Shown here: positions 1 to 8,587 of the stretch, piece after piece
Numbering within the stretch: position 1 is the stretch's first letter
How the letters are laid out: each line of letters starts with the position of its first letter
Assembly: GCF_000342165.1 (NCBI RefSeq)
Contig: NZ_AMRV01000014.1
Span: 1-42,341, forward strand
Length of the DNA stretch: 42,341 nt
Direction: 5' to 3'
Source of the DNA: Pacificimonas flava
GTDB lineage: Bacteria; Pseudomonadota; Alphaproteobacteria; Sphingomonadales; Sphingomonadaceae
Notes under the pieces: generated by a model
The model's input: only the letters and a program-made list of their open reading frames with translations
Database searches by the model: none
Told to the model about the DNA's origin: nothing
Program-made: the position numbers and the translations under genes

Positions 1-1
1 T

Positions 2-142
2 CTGGTCGTCGCCGTCAACAAAGTCGGCGGTAACGTCAATCAAATTGCTCGGCGACTCAACATCGGTGATTCCGTATCCTCAGCTGAGTTGCGATCAGTC
101 TATGCCGATCTTCTTTCGTTGGTGAAGGTGGCCAGTTCGTGA
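2..142 (+). CDS. MobC-like mobilization protein, C-terminal end only
   Basis: An open frame enters from the left edge and runs to the TGA at 140-142, giving the last 46 residues of a protein. It contains GGNVNQIARRLN, which matches the conserved '(G/N)NxNQIARxxN' segment of the MobC family of relaxosome accessory proteins. These proteins bind the origin of transfer and help the relaxase nick. The stop overlaps the GTG start of the relaxase (GTGA, 139-142), so the two are probably translationally coupled. That is the usual mobC-mobA arrangement and supports the call. The N-terminal ribbon-helix-helix part lies outside the window. Confidence 0.75.
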   Translation: MVVAVNKVGGNVNQIARRLNIGDSVSSAELRSVYADLLSLVKVASS

Positions 143-1650
143 TCCCAAAACTTACAAAGGGAGCCGATTTTGCAGGGCTAATACACTATCTTGTAACGGA
201 CCGCGATCACGAGGTGCTCGATCTGCACGGCGTCTCTAGCATCGAAATGGCGCCTGCAGAAATGGCAAACATCGCTGCACTGAACTCCCGAGCAAAGGTC
301 AAGCTTCTTCATCTCTCGGTTTCGGCGGCGATCGAAGACGGCGAACTGAACCGCGAACAGTGGCTGTCCATTGCAGACGCAATGGGAGCAACTGCGGGCC
401 TAACAAATCATCCGCGCGTTGTCATTCGCCACCGCGATAAGGCGTATGACCATAGCCACATTTTCTGGTGCACGATTTCACCCGAAACAGGGCGGACGCC
501 ATCCAAGTCCTGGTTTCTGAAAAAGGGAAGCGCTGCGGACTGTGGACCGCACATTTTGACAGCCGATCAAGTCCTGGCCGTGCCTGGGAATGAACGAGCG
601 CTTCGGAGCTACGACTTCCGTCTGCTTGCTCGCCTTCAGAACTGTGCGCGGAGGATGGAAAGGGCGATGGGCCTTCGCCAACTGAGATCTCCGCAGGGAT
701 TGAGAGAAGACAGAATTAAAGGATTGCGGAACCAGATTCCAGCGAAATCGAAGCTCGTTGAGCGAACCGGAGACAGGGATTTGATGGCACTGGCTGACGA
801 TATCCGTGCGGCCCTCGTGCGTACGTCGTGGGGCGAGAGAGTTGAGTCGCTTATGTTGCTAGACCTAGGCCTTGAGGCAGTTTTTCGAGAGACCAGTAAG
901 GGTGCTCAGCGTCGCGGTTTTGTGATTGTCGATCGACGGAATCAAAAGAACCGGATCAAAGCCTCGGCGTTCGATTCCGGTCAGACCAAGTTTGGTGCGT
1001 CCGCCCTGGAACGTTCGCTCAAGCCCGGTGCGCCTTCGTACCAGGAATGGCGGAACAAATACTGCCCAGTTGATCGCCGCAAATCCAGCGATGCTCCCTC
1101 AGATTTGAAGGAAAGCTATTCCTGGATGGTCGAGCAGCACCGTTTGAGAGAGGACGCGAAACGGATAGAGCGCAAGAGGCTGCGCAAAATCCATCTGGCA
1201 GAAGTGAAACGCCTTCGCCGCGAACTCATGAGACAGAGACAAAAAACTGCGCAAACTCTCAAGAGCAGCGAGCGGCGCGCCTTTTATCGCCATTTTTCCG
1301 TTGCTATTCGTGCACCTGCTCTCGCTGAACTACTCGCGACGCAGCGGGCCGAGCGCAGGGCGTTCGCTGTCGAGCGTTGCGTGACTTGGATCGAGTACAA
1401 AGCTCGCTACGAACCTCGGCAACCAATACAGGCTCAGTCACCGAGTTCGCGTTCGCGACCGAAGTTGGTCTCTACCGGTAGCACTAGCTATCAGCGCGGG
1501 ATGTCCAGCCCAGCCCCAGATCTTGAAACTGATAGAGATGGTAAGTTTGAGACGAGTGATCGAGATCTCGGAAATGTAAGCGGCGAAGGATTATCAGCGT
1601 ATGAACTGCTTATAGCGCAGCAAAACTTGCGCCAGTCGCGAGGCCGCTAG
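139..1650 (+). CDS. Relaxase/mobilization nuclease (MobA/VirD2-type)
   Basis: A 503-aa protein that would nick one strand at an origin of transfer and pilot it into a recipient. The N-terminal ~200 residues look like the relaxase fold: an early tyrosine region (IHYLVTD, about residues 16-22) and a histidine motif HRDKAYDHSHIFW at about residues 97-109. This fits the HxDxxHxH-like metal-binding motif III of MOB relaxases. The middle and C-terminal parts are basic and predicted helical, with many Arg/Lys/Glu residues around 330-430, and match no motor or primase domain that I recognise. The start is GTG, fixed by the GTGA overlap with the MobC-like gene. No type IV secretion genes are visible, so the element is at most mobilizable, or a fragment of one. 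Family assignment is by motif only. Confidence 0.8.
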   Translation: MIPKLTKGADFAGLIHYLVTDRDHEVLDLHGVSSIEMAPAEMANIAALNSRAKVKLLHLSVSAAIEDGELNREQWLSIADAMGATAGLTNHPRVVIRHRDKAYDHSHIFWCTISPETGRTPSKSWFLKKGSAADCGPHILTADQVLAVPGNERALRSYDFRLLARLQNCARRMERAMGLRQLRSPQGLREDRIKGLRNQIPAKSKLVERTGDRDLMALADDIRAALVRTSWGERVESLMLLDLGLEAVFRETSKGAQRRGFVIVDRRNQKNRIKASAFDSGQTKFGASALERSLKPGAPSYQEWRNKYCPVDRRKSSDAPSDLKESYSWMVEQHRLREDAKRIERKRLRKIHLAEVKRLRRELMRQRQKTAQTLKSSERRAFYRHFSVAIRAPALAELLATQRAERRAFAVERCVTWIEYKARYEPRQPIQAQSPSSRSRPKLVSTGSTSYQRGMSSPAPDLETDRDGKFETSDRDLGNVSGEGLSAYELLIAQQNLRQSRGR

Positions 1651-1900
1651 GTGAGTTGGATGGTGCGGCCTTATCGAATAATTTGCGCCTGAATCGACAC
1701 CAGTTTCCCCACTTGGGATAGAGCTTGGCGGTTGTTTGGTGCATCAGCGCGGTTGATGCAACGGGCTGCGTAAGAGAGGCCATAGGTGTAGCCCATTGCT
1801 TATCTACTTCGGCGGCGATTGCCGCCGGTCTCGCGTAGCCTAGGAAGCAGTCGTTGGGCAGACGACCTGATGATTGGCGCTCGCCGTAGTCAGCAATCGC
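1651..1900. other. Intergenic stretch with two hairpins
   Basis: Non-coding gap between the relaxase and the S41 pseudogene. It holds two stem-loops: GCATCA/TGATGC at 1741-1759, and CGGCGGC/GCCGCCG with a 4-nt loop at 1810-1827. Neither is followed by a clear T-run, so I do not call a terminator. No gene is seen. Confidence 0.4.
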
Positions 1901-2790
1901 TTAAAAACTCACTGTTTCACTGATCGGTTCAAGGAGGAAATTCTCTCTTGGAAGTCCGTCGACTGTGAAAAGCCTTTCCGTCGGTACCTTCACTGTGAGA
2001 TCGGTATCAGGCATTCTGAAATCTTCGATAGCTCCCTTTAAGCCCGCCATCCGCGTTCCTAGAATTTTGGCGCCGAAAGCGTGGAAGCCGATCGCCAGAC
2101 CTTCACCCATGCTGCCTGTCCATCGCCCGACAAGGACTGTTGGCAATTTCGGACGATATTTGCCGTCGCGCGGCAGAACCTGCTCGACCCACTGGTGTGC
2201 AATGCCGTTTCTCTCTGCTCTGCCGGCCTGTCATGAATCTGGTGCGGCCGCGCCTCCCGGACGAACCAGCCCATGATGGCTCTAGCGACTATCGTATTTC
2301 CCCCTGTCGGGGTATCACGAAGATCGAGAAACAGCTCGTTTCCCTCGGGAACGTGACGCAGCGCTTCATCGAATTCTCCTATTGTCAGTTAGTCGCCGAG
2401 GCCGTTGTTAAACCGGATGATCGACCTCTGACCCACGGAGCAAATTTCCAGTGTCTTCTCGGCTCGAGACTGGACGTCATAAAGAGACACCAAGGTCACC
2501 TGCCGCAGTTCGCCAGGGACACTCTCCACGGTAAACCGCCGCAGGCGATCGCGCCGTCCCGCCAGCAAAACGCGTGCGGCATAATCCGCTAGGACTTGGG
2601 TCACGGCGAGCGCCATACCCGACCAGAAATTCTCGAGCGCTGGCTGATCGCTCGCTTCGGTCGACAACCTTTGGGCCGGTTGCAGACTGTCCACTATTAG
2701 AGAGCGAGATGGCGAAAGCGGACTCACCGCGGGGTGAATAAACTCCCTGCATCGCAATCTGCCGGATGATCTAGGGATACCCCCAGCCCT
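1901..2790 (-). pseudogene. S41-family (tail-specific) peptidase, decayed
   Basis: Reading down the minus strand, three frames together give a recognisable S41 peptidase C-terminal half. First comes RSIIRFNNGLGD, then an in-frame TAA near 2390, then LTIGEFDEAL and LFLDLRDTP. After that the frame shifts near 2300 into GGNTIVARAIMGWF. It shifts again near 2215 into HQWVEQVLPRDGKYRPKLP, followed by TVLVGRWTGSMGEGLAIGF, which carries the catalytic-serine signature (TGSMGEG). The end at 1901 looks native. The part above about 2600 does not resemble an N-terminus or signal peptide, so the front of the gene is lost and its remnant abuts the HEPN gene. One stop and at least two frameshifts make it non-functional. 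Catalytic residues are identified by analogy with family members. Confidence 0.8.
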
Positions 2791-4150
2791 ACTCGCGGAT
2801 CGCATACTCAGCGAAGCGGCGGTCGAGTATGCTGCTGCCTATGCCGCGAGTGTCGGCTCCGGCTTCGCTTAGCAAAGCCATGTGTGACATCACCTTGACG
2901 GTTTCCGTGGCGTCCCAGAGATCGGCGCCGCTGAGTACTTGCTCGTCGCGATCAGTCCGATGCGCATAGTGATTTCGGGTTGCAACCACGCGCGCGATGA
3001 AGGATTTGCGGGTCTCGCTGGGCCGTATTGTATTGATCTCTGCCTCAAACTTGTCCCAATAGTAACGCAATCGTTGTCGGAGGCCAGGCTCGTGCGCGTG
3101 GGCGAGGACGCCGGCGACCCGATCGACAACATCATTCGGGATACTACGTTCACGAAGGGCCACGAGTATAGGGGCGCTGTCGATCGAGGCGGCAACTGTG
3201 GTCGCGGTTCGGCGGTGGAGCGCCTCAAGCGCTTGGACGAAGATTTGGAAGCGTAGCTCAGGGGGCAGATTCCGCTGTTCAAGACCACTCATGTGTAGGC
3301 GGATTGCATCCTCCAGATCGTCATATCGCGCCAGCCAGAGGTCGAGGATTGGCGCGAGTATCCCTGCCGTGTTAGCCTTGAGGATCGGGTCCGCCGGTTT
3401 CTGTGAAACCTCAGTCATCAATAGCCCATGGATGCCGACCTCATGCGGGTTGCCTTCCTGCGGGAGCTTCATAGACGCGCTGGCGATCGGCAGCACCCGC
3501 CCCATTACGAGCGAGAGAAGCTGACGGATTCGGTGCATGTTCCGAAGCGCCACGTCGACGTCCACTTCGTCTGGGAAAGCAATGTCCGCAGGGTAGGTGA
3601 GTGTTAGGGTTGGTCCATCGACAACGTTGCCACCTGTCTTAATATGCTGACCAAGAATCACCGTGAGACCCGCAGACGGACACTCGAGCGCAACTGGCGA
3701 AGGCGATGACACCGTGTAGTTCATGATCACGCCGCCCTTATCGGGAAGGGTCATCTGTTGAAGCACACCGTTGACGTGTAGAATTTTCGCAATGTCGCCG
3801 ACATGCATAGACCAAGTGCGGGCCTTGATTTCAGCTTGCTTCTCGAAGTGCGCGCTTTCGAAGGCAAGGGCTGCACTGTAGGTTGACAGGCCAGCCACAC
3901 CGAGCCGCATATTGTGGTTGCGGCGAAAGAGATCGGTCAATGTGAAGTAGCCAGTATTGCTCGTGAATCTGACCAACTCCAAGCGTTCCGGCATATTAGG
4001 CGTGTCGCTGGGACTTGCGACCTCGAGCGTCACTTGTCCTGGCTCTAAGGTGAGCGCTGCGCCTAACTGCGCGCCGGCAACTTCGACGTGGCCACGGTGG
4101 GTAACTGAATCCATGAAGCGCAAGGTGGCGCCGTTGTCAGCAACCCGCAA
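2789..4150 (-). CDS. ApeA-like protein with C-terminal HEPN RNase domain
   Basis: A 453-aa soluble protein. The first ~250 residues are rich in beta strands and resemble the N-terminal domain of ApeA-type proteins. The C-terminal ~200 residues are helical and contain ATRNHYAHRTD at about residues 389-399. This is the R-x4-6-H signature of HEPN ribonucleases, preceded by the usual long helices. ApeA proteins are known single-gene anti-phage abortive-infection factors, so this is probably a defence RNase; that function is inferred. The open frame begins at a TTG just after an in-frame TAG at 4157-4159. A more natural start is the ATG at 4112-4114 (441 aa), although no good Shine-Dalgarno precedes either. 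The N-terminus may be trimmed compared with full ApeA proteins. Its setting between a relaxase, a pseudogene and a repeat fits a mobile defence gene. Confidence 0.65.
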   Translation of the reverse strand: MRVADNGATLRFMDSVTHRGHVEVAGAQLGAALTLEPGQVTLEVASPSDTPNMPERLELVRFTSNTGYFTLTDLFRRNHNMRLGVAGLSTYSAALAFESAHFEKQAEIKARTWSMHVGDIAKILHVNGVLQQMTLPDKGGVIMNYTVSSPSPVALECPSAGLTVILGQHIKTGGNVVDGPTLTLTYPADIAFPDEVDVDVALRNMHRIRQLLSLVMGRVLPIASASMKLPQEGNPHEVGIHGLLMTEVSQKPADPILKANTAGILAPILDLWLARYDDLEDAIRLHMSGLEQRNLPPELRFQIFVQALEALHRRTATTVAASIDSAPILVALRERSIPNDVVDRVAGVLAHAHEPGLRQRLRYYWDKFEAEINTIRPSETRKSFIARVVATRNHYAHRTDRDEQVLSGADLWDATETVKVMSHMALLSEAGADTRGIGSSILDRRFAEYAIRE

Positions 4151-4224
4151 GGACGACTATTCCGCCGCGCGCACATTGACGTACGGTTACAATGTCAACG
4201 GAGCGATGCTTCGATGACCGAAAT

Positions 4225-4247
4225 TGGGCCGGTTCCGGCCTGTCCGG
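4225..4247 (+). repeat. Degenerate intergenic repeat, copy 1
   Basis: A 23-nt stretch starting TGGGCCGGTT and ending GTCCGG. It matches copy 2 (5487-5509) at 20 of 23 positions, in the same orientation. The two copies bracket the nitronate monooxygenase gene. Confidence 0.6.
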
Positions 4248-4328
4248 TCCTGATGCGGCGGCGGCCGAAGCGGACCTTCAGCTTCCGCGCCCGTTGCGGA
4301 CCTTTGCTCACAGGTGCATGTCGGCTCC

Positions 4329-5381
4329 ATGAAAAGTCTACAGCAACTTGGCGTTGCAATACCGATTGTACAGGCTCCGATGGCAGGCGTCGCGACACCT
4401 GAACTCGCTGCTGCCGTCTGCGAAGCCGGCGGGCTTGGGTCGATTGGCGTGGGTGCCACCGATGCTGACGGTGCACGCGCAATGATCAATGCAACCCGCG
4501 CCCTGACCGACCAACCATTCAACGTGAACCTGTTTGTGCATGCGACAGCCAAAGCCGATGCCCCGCGCGAGCAGGAGTGGCTGCAAGCTCTACGTCCTTT
4601 GTTCGATCAGTATCGCACCAAGCCGCCGAGTGCATTGCAGACGATCTACACCAGCTTCGCCGACGACGACGCTATGCTGGCAATGTTGGTGAAAGAAGCG
4701 CCGCCGATTGTCAGTTTTCATTTCGGCTTGCCCGCGGCTGATCGCATCACGGCGCTTAAATCGGTTGGATGCACTCTGATCGCCTCCGCGACATCCCTGG
4801 ATGAGGCGCGGAAGATCGAAGCCGCAGGCATAGACATGATCGTGGCGCAGGGTTGGGAAGCGGGCGGACATCGAGGGATGTTCGATCCTGCGCTGCCCGA
4901 TGATCAGCTTGGAACGATGGCGCTCACACGCATGCTGGTTGCGCATTCCTCGGTGCCCGTCATTGCCGCCGGCGGGATCATGGATGGTGCTGGGATCCGT
5001 GCCGCGCTTGACTTGGGGGCAGTCGCCGCGCAGCTCGGCACGGCTTTCATCGCCTGCCCCGAAAGCAGTGCCGACGAGGCTTACCGCGCTGCTCTGAACG
5101 GCGAGGGGGCGAGACATACCGTCATGACACGGGCGATCTCGGGTCGTCCCGCTCGTTGCTTGGCCAATCGTTTCACCACTTGGGCAGCGATAAATCGGTT
5201 TGATGTTCCCGATTACCCAATCGCCTACGATGCAGGAAAAGCGCTGAACGCCGCTGCTAGGTCGGCGGGAGAAAGCGGCTTCGGGGCACAATGGGCCGGC
5301 CAGGGGGCACCGCTACATCGCGTCATGTCGGCGTCGAGCTTAGTAGCCACGCTGTGGCATGAGGCGGGCCAATCGAATTAA
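4329..5381 (+). CDS. Nitronate monooxygenase family FMN enzyme
   Basis: A 350-aa TIM-barrel flavoenzyme that would oxidise alkyl nitronates, or related toxic nitro acids, to carbonyl compounds and nitrite using FMN and O2. Family marks are the N-terminal PIVQAPMAGV, the phosphate- and FMN-binding loop AQGWEAGGHRG, VIAAGGI, and the AAQLGTAFIACPES segment near the C-terminal third. Length is normal. A GTG start five codons upstream (4314) is also open. I prefer the ATG at 4329 because MKSLQQLGVAIPIVQAPMAG aligns with the family N-terminus. The gene is intact while its neighbours are decayed. It stands alone between two copies of a short direct repeat, so it may be a separately acquired cassette. 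The exact substrate cannot be told from sequence, and 2-nitropropane dioxygenase-like proteins are often misnamed. Confidence 0.88.
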   Translation: MKSLQQLGVAIPIVQAPMAGVATPELAAAVCEAGGLGSIGVGATDADGARAMINATRALTDQPFNVNLFVHATAKADAPREQEWLQALRPLFDQYRTKPPSALQTIYTSFADDDAMLAMLVKEAPPIVSFHFGLPAADRITALKSVGCTLIASATSLDEARKIEAAGIDMIVAQGWEAGGHRGMFDPALPDDQLGTMALTRMLVAHSSVPVIAAGGIMDGAGIRAALDLGAVAAQLGTAFIACPESSADEAYRAALNGEGARHTVMTRAISGRPARCLANRFTTWAAINRFDVPDYPIAYDAGKALNAAARSAGESGFGAQWAGQGAPLHRVMSASSLVATLWHEAGQSN

Positions 5382-5460
5382 CTTTGCTGGCGTCCACGTC
5401 CGCATTCCACTCTTTTTCTCGTTGATTCCAAAATGAGCTAAACCTGAAATTTACGACGAG

Positions 5461-5487
5461 CTGCCGAATGCTTTCTCGGCAGTTTCT
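5461..5487 (+). terminator. Possible terminator after nitronate monooxygenase
   Basis: A 7-bp perfect stem CTGCCGA/TCGGCAG (5461-5467 with 5476-5482) closes an 8-nt loop and is followed by TTTCT. It lies 80 nt after the monooxygenase stop. The T-run is short, so this is only a candidate. Confidence 0.35.
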
Positions 5488-5509
5488 GGGCCGGTTCCAG
5501 ACGGTCCGG
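5487..5509 (+). repeat. Degenerate intergenic repeat, copy 2
   Basis: Same orientation as copy 1 and differs from it at three positions. It immediately follows the terminator-like hairpin of the monooxygenase gene. Confidence 0.6.
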
Positions 5510-5769
5510 TCTCAGACGGAGAAATGTGAAAGCTGACCTTCGAGCAAGTCGATGGACGTGTCCGCGATCGCTAGCAGTCCAGACCTTTAGGGCGACAGTT
5601 CGGCTCCCCGAAAAGCCGCCATCCGTTCATCATTGTTAGGCGTTCTCGAACTGGGATTGGGGCCGTTCATCGATAATCCGGATCGAGCCGAAATTGTCTA
5701 TTTCCGCCTCTGAAGGAGGCTCACGCTGAAATATATCTGAAAGGCGGTAAGGTTTGAGGAGAGCCTAGC

Positions 5770-6199
5770 TAGTCTTCACAAAGCTCATTGGCCGAGCCTA
5801 TCGGTGCACGTTCGACATCCTTCCCCGAAGCGGGTGGACGGGTAGCAAATAGTCCGCCAGGCCAGTTCAAGCGTTGCGCTCTGGCGCCGGTCAAAGGCGA
5901 AATCAGAGCCTGAATCGTCGGTCCGCTTCGCCTTGCAGCACGGCGGCTAGGACGGCTGATGCTATCTCTTCGGTGGCAGAAGGCTCCTTCAACCTGTCTG
6001 GCGTAATCAGCTGCGAGGAAACGATAGGGGCACCGGGTCGAAGCCTTCGGCGACGAGATCGGCAACCTGGACAGTGTGCTGATGCGCCCGCAATGCTTCA
6101 ACGATCGCCAGTGCCGTCGAGCGGGTGAGCGATGAGGCGGGGCGGGGTGGGCTATGACAACAGGGCATGGGCAGCGCGACCATCCCGTTCGCCGGACAT
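5770..6199 (-). pseudogene. NAD(P)H-dependent oxidoreductase (flavodoxin-like), decayed
   Basis: An ATG at 6199-6197 overlaps the TGA of the upstream fragment (TGATG). The reading then follows the plan of small NAD(P)H:quinone oxidoreductases. A piece reading VVIAHPAP is followed, after a frameshift near 6150, by SSLTRSTALAIVEALRAH and then VQVADLVAEGFDPV. A further shift near 6030 gives LAADYARQVEGA. Later sequence is too altered to follow, and the flavin-binding 'FPVWW' segment was not found. The fold call rests on the early motif order (HP, SLT, ADLVAEGFDPV) and is reasonably specific. With two or more frameshifts it is not functional. Confidence 0.5.
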
Positions 6200-6477
6200 C
6201 ATGCGAGCGGCAGCGTCATCATTCGCCCGCCTTCTTGCTGGAGCCGTGTCAGAAATTCGCCGTGTTCCAGCAGCTGGTACGGGCATAACAGCCCCGGCTC
6301 CGTCGCCGCCCTGCCGTCCAGGCCGGGGAGCCGCTCCAGTATCATGTTTACGCTGAGCACGGTCAGCGGGGCGGAGCCCCTCAGATGAACAACGGCGTGG
6401 CGACTGTTCAGAGGCGCCCCGCTTGCGGGAGGTGGGAGGTTACGCGTCTGGAAGATAATTCTCGAATTTGCGGTCAA
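6199..6477 (-). pseudogene. Oxidoreductase C-terminal remnant (saccharopine dehydrogenase-like?)
   Basis: A 92-codon open frame whose last ~55 residues (LTVLSVNMILERLPGLDGRA, then GLLCPYQLLEHGEFLTRL, ending GGRMMTLPLA) read like the C-terminal tail of a saccharopine-dehydrogenase-like NAD(P)-binding protein. The N-terminal Rossmann domain is missing and the start of the frame is not protein-like. Its stop overlaps the start of the decayed NAD(P)H oxidoreductase (TGATG), so the two were once an operon. Family identification is weak, and I could not find another part of the gene further upstream. Confidence 0.35.
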
Positions 6478-6714
6478 CTTTGATCACCAAAAAATTACCA
6501 TTGATCCACTTTGTACCGACGCTGATGGCTGGCCACCCTCCAACTCCACGGCAAGCCGCGAAGGTTACCGACCGACCTTTCCGAGCGGTTAGAAACGAAG
6601 CGCGTAATAATCCTCGGTGGCGGCGGCCAAGCTGGGCCTAGGACGCTGCTGTTCGGGTTTGCGCGTCGATCAACGTCGCTGTCGCGATTCCCAAACCCGT
6701 TCTTTCCCTGGCGG

Positions 6715-8091
6715 ATGCGCGCTCGCTCGATTAGCTTGCAACCAATGGACTTGAAAACGCCCGCCGAGAGCGTCTTGAAAAGGGCAGTCCGGAACGCCGG
6801 AAAGCTGTTGAGCGGAAAGGTCGGCGCCGGGCTGATGCAGCTTGGTACGTTCGCGCTGGCGGCTCGGGCTTTGGGAGCATCGGAGTTCGGGCTGTTTTCG
6901 GTCCTGATCGCGCAGGTCATGCTGTTCGCCGGTCTGGCGAGCTTCGAGTCCAGTCAGGCCATCATCCGGTATGGTGTTCCCCACCTTAATGACCTTAACA
7001 AACGGGCGGCACAGTCCCTGTTCAAAGCCGGTATGCTTCTCGATCTGGGCGCTGCCGCGCTCGCCGCGCTCGCCATGGTTGCCGCGGCGCCGCTCCTCGC
7101 GAACTGGATCGGCTGGAACGAGCGGCTGGTGCATCTGGCACAGGCAATTGCACCGCTGACCTTTGCGGGCGCAATCGGCACCAGCAAAGGTATGCTGCGT
7201 CTTTTCGACCGTTACGACTTGTTGAGCTGGCATGCGCTTGTAACGCCGGGGGCGCGGCTTCTGATGATCGCTGTTTGTGCGGCCCTTGATCTCTCCCTTG
7301 GCTTTTACCTGGCGGCCTGGGTCGTCGCCGGCTGGCTCGGCATGCTGGCAGCGGCATTTCTGGGGTGGCGGGAGGCTCACCGCCGGGACATGCTGACCGG
7401 CATGACCGGGTCCCTGCGAAACCTCGCCCACGACCAGCCCGGCATGTGGCGCTTTGCCCTGTTTGCCAACCTCAACGCCTCCGTGGGCCTCGTCCCAAGC
7501 CATCTGGCGACCCTTGTCGTGGCCGCAATTCTGGGAACGGAAAGCGCCGGCGCCTATCGGATTGCGAGGGAGGTCGCCGCTGGCCTTTTAAAGCCCGTCG
7601 ATCTGGTTAATCAGGCGATCTATCCCGATCTCGCACGTCTCGTTTTGGCACGAAATTGGAGCGGACTGTGGCGCACCGCTGCACGTGGCGGAATGAACGC
7701 CGCAATTATCTTCTCCGTGATAACCGCCTTCATCGCTCTGGTAGGGCACGCGCTTCTGACAGGTATTTTCGGCCCCGAAATTGCCGTTGCGGCACCGCTT
7801 CTGATCGCCATCGGTGTAGCAACGACGATCAAGGTGACGGCGTTCGCGGCGGAACCGGTCTTGTACGCTGTTGGACGCCCGGATGTATTGTTCGCCCTCT
7901 CGCTCGTAACGGGGGCGCTGTTCGTGGGCATATTGTTCTGGCGGCTGCCCATAGACGGCCTGTCCGGGGCGGGATGGAGTTTCATCGGCATGGACGGCGT
8001 CTTTGCACTGCTATCGGCACTGATCGCGATCCACATCGTCCGGCGCCGCGCGGCGGAGGTGTCGGAATCGAACCTGCAGGAAATGTCATGA
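6715..8091 (+). CDS. Oligosaccharide flippase (MATE/Wzx-like)
   Basis: A 458-aa integral membrane protein with about 12 hydrophobic segments. It starts with GLMQLGTFALAARALGASEF, the typical first helix and conserved RxLG..EFG motif of polysaccharide-transport flippases of the MVF/MATE superfamily. It would flip a lipid-linked glycan across the inner membrane. The ATG at 6745 (10 codons later, MDLKTPAES) is an alternative start, and neither has a strong Shine-Dalgarno. Its stop overlaps the next gene (ATGA at 8088-8091), so it is coupled to the HIT protein. About 240 nt upstream of it appear non-coding. The substrate is unknown. The nearby nucleotidyltransferase and GMC oxidoreductase suggest a surface glycan or modified lipid, which is inference from context. 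Confidence 0.85.
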   Translation: MRARSISLQPMDLKTPAESVLKRAVRNAGKLLSGKVGAGLMQLGTFALAARALGASEFGLFSVLIAQVMLFAGLASFESSQAIIRYGVPHLNDLNKRAAQSLFKAGMLLDLGAAALAALAMVAAAPLLANWIGWNERLVHLAQAIAPLTFAGAIGTSKGMLRLFDRYDLLSWHALVTPGARLLMIAVCAALDLSLGFYLAAWVVAGWLGMLAAAFLGWREAHRRDMLTGMTGSLRNLAHDQPGMWRFALFANLNASVGLVPSHLATLVVAAILGTESAGAYRIAREVAAGLLKPVDLVNQAIYPDLARLVLARNWSGLWRTAARGGMNAAIIFSVITAFIALVGHALLTGIFGPEIAVAAPLLIAIGVATTIKVTAFAAEPVLYAVGRPDVLFALSLVTGALFVGILFWRLPIDGLSGAGWSFIGMDGVFALLSALIAIHIVRRRAAEVSESNLQEMS

Positions 8092-8522
8092 ACGCCACAA
8101 TACGAAATTTCGGCTATCCCGCGACGCTGGTTCGCGAATGGGACCACTGGACAGCGCTTCTGCGTCCGGCGCAGCCGACGCTCGGCAGCCTGATCCTCGC
8201 CGCGCGCAGCGAGGCCAGGGCCTTTGCCGACCTTTCATCAGAGGCCTTTGCTGAACTTCCGCAGGTTGTGGGTGTGGTGGAAAAGGCGCTGCAAAAATTG
8301 ATATCGTATGAGAAAATCAATTATCTGATGCTGATGATGGTCGATCCGCACGTCCATCTTCATGTGATCCCGCGTTACGATGGAATACGAAGCGCGCCGG
8401 GGGGACCGGCAATCGTCGATACGGGCTGGCCGAAGGTCCCAGCCCTTAGCGACGCCACGACGCTGTCCGACACGCAAGTGAGAGCGATGACGGCCTGGAT
8501 GAAACCGGCCTTTGAGGGCTGA
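8088..8522 (+). CDS. HIT-family hydrolase/transferase
   Basis: A 144-aa protein with the histidine triad DPHVHLHVIPRY at about residues 87-98, the catalytic HxHxHxx loop that hydrolyses or transfers nucleotidyl groups. HIT proteins act on nucleotide phosphoramidates, dinucleotides or NDP-sugars. The start is set by the ATGA overlap with the flippase stop. Being cotranscribed with a flippase and facing a nucleotidyltransferase, it may act on a nucleotide-activated intermediate of the same pathway (inference). It is complete and slightly longer than minimal Hint-type proteins, with a ~45-residue tail after the triad. Confidence 0.9.
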   Translation: MNATIRNFGYPATLVREWDHWTALLRPAQPTLGSLILAARSEARAFADLSSEAFAELPQVVGVVEKALQKLISYEKINYLMLMMVDPHVHLHVIPRYDGIRSAPGGPAIVDTGWPKVPALSDATTLSDTQVRAMTAWMKPAFEG

Positions 8523-8548
8523 CGGCATGCTGCCTGCGTCAGGCATTG

Positions 8549-8587
8549 CCCCGGGCATCCTCAGGCTTGTGCCGGGGCCGTTTCTTT
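8549..8587 (+). terminator. Terminator-like hairpin between convergent units
   Basis: CCCCGG.CA (8549-8557, one bulged G) pairs with TGCCGGGG (8570-8577), followed by CCGTTTCTTT. It lies 27 nt after the HIT stop and overlaps the 3' end of the convergent nucleotidyltransferase gene, so it could stop transcripts of the plus-strand pair. Confidence 0.4.

Larger units (their letters stand above)
5382..5768. other. 387-nt non-coding stretch downstream of the monooxygenase
   Basis: No gene is supported here. It contains a possible terminator (5461-5487) and repeat copy 2 (5487-5509). The rest looks like unconstrained intergenic sequence typical of the accessory region. Confidence 0.5.

Noticed and set aside
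1-1650. Origin of transfer or full conjugation region
   Set aside because: Only the end of a MobC-like gene and a relaxase are present. Any origin would lie left of the window, and no type IV secretion genes are seen.
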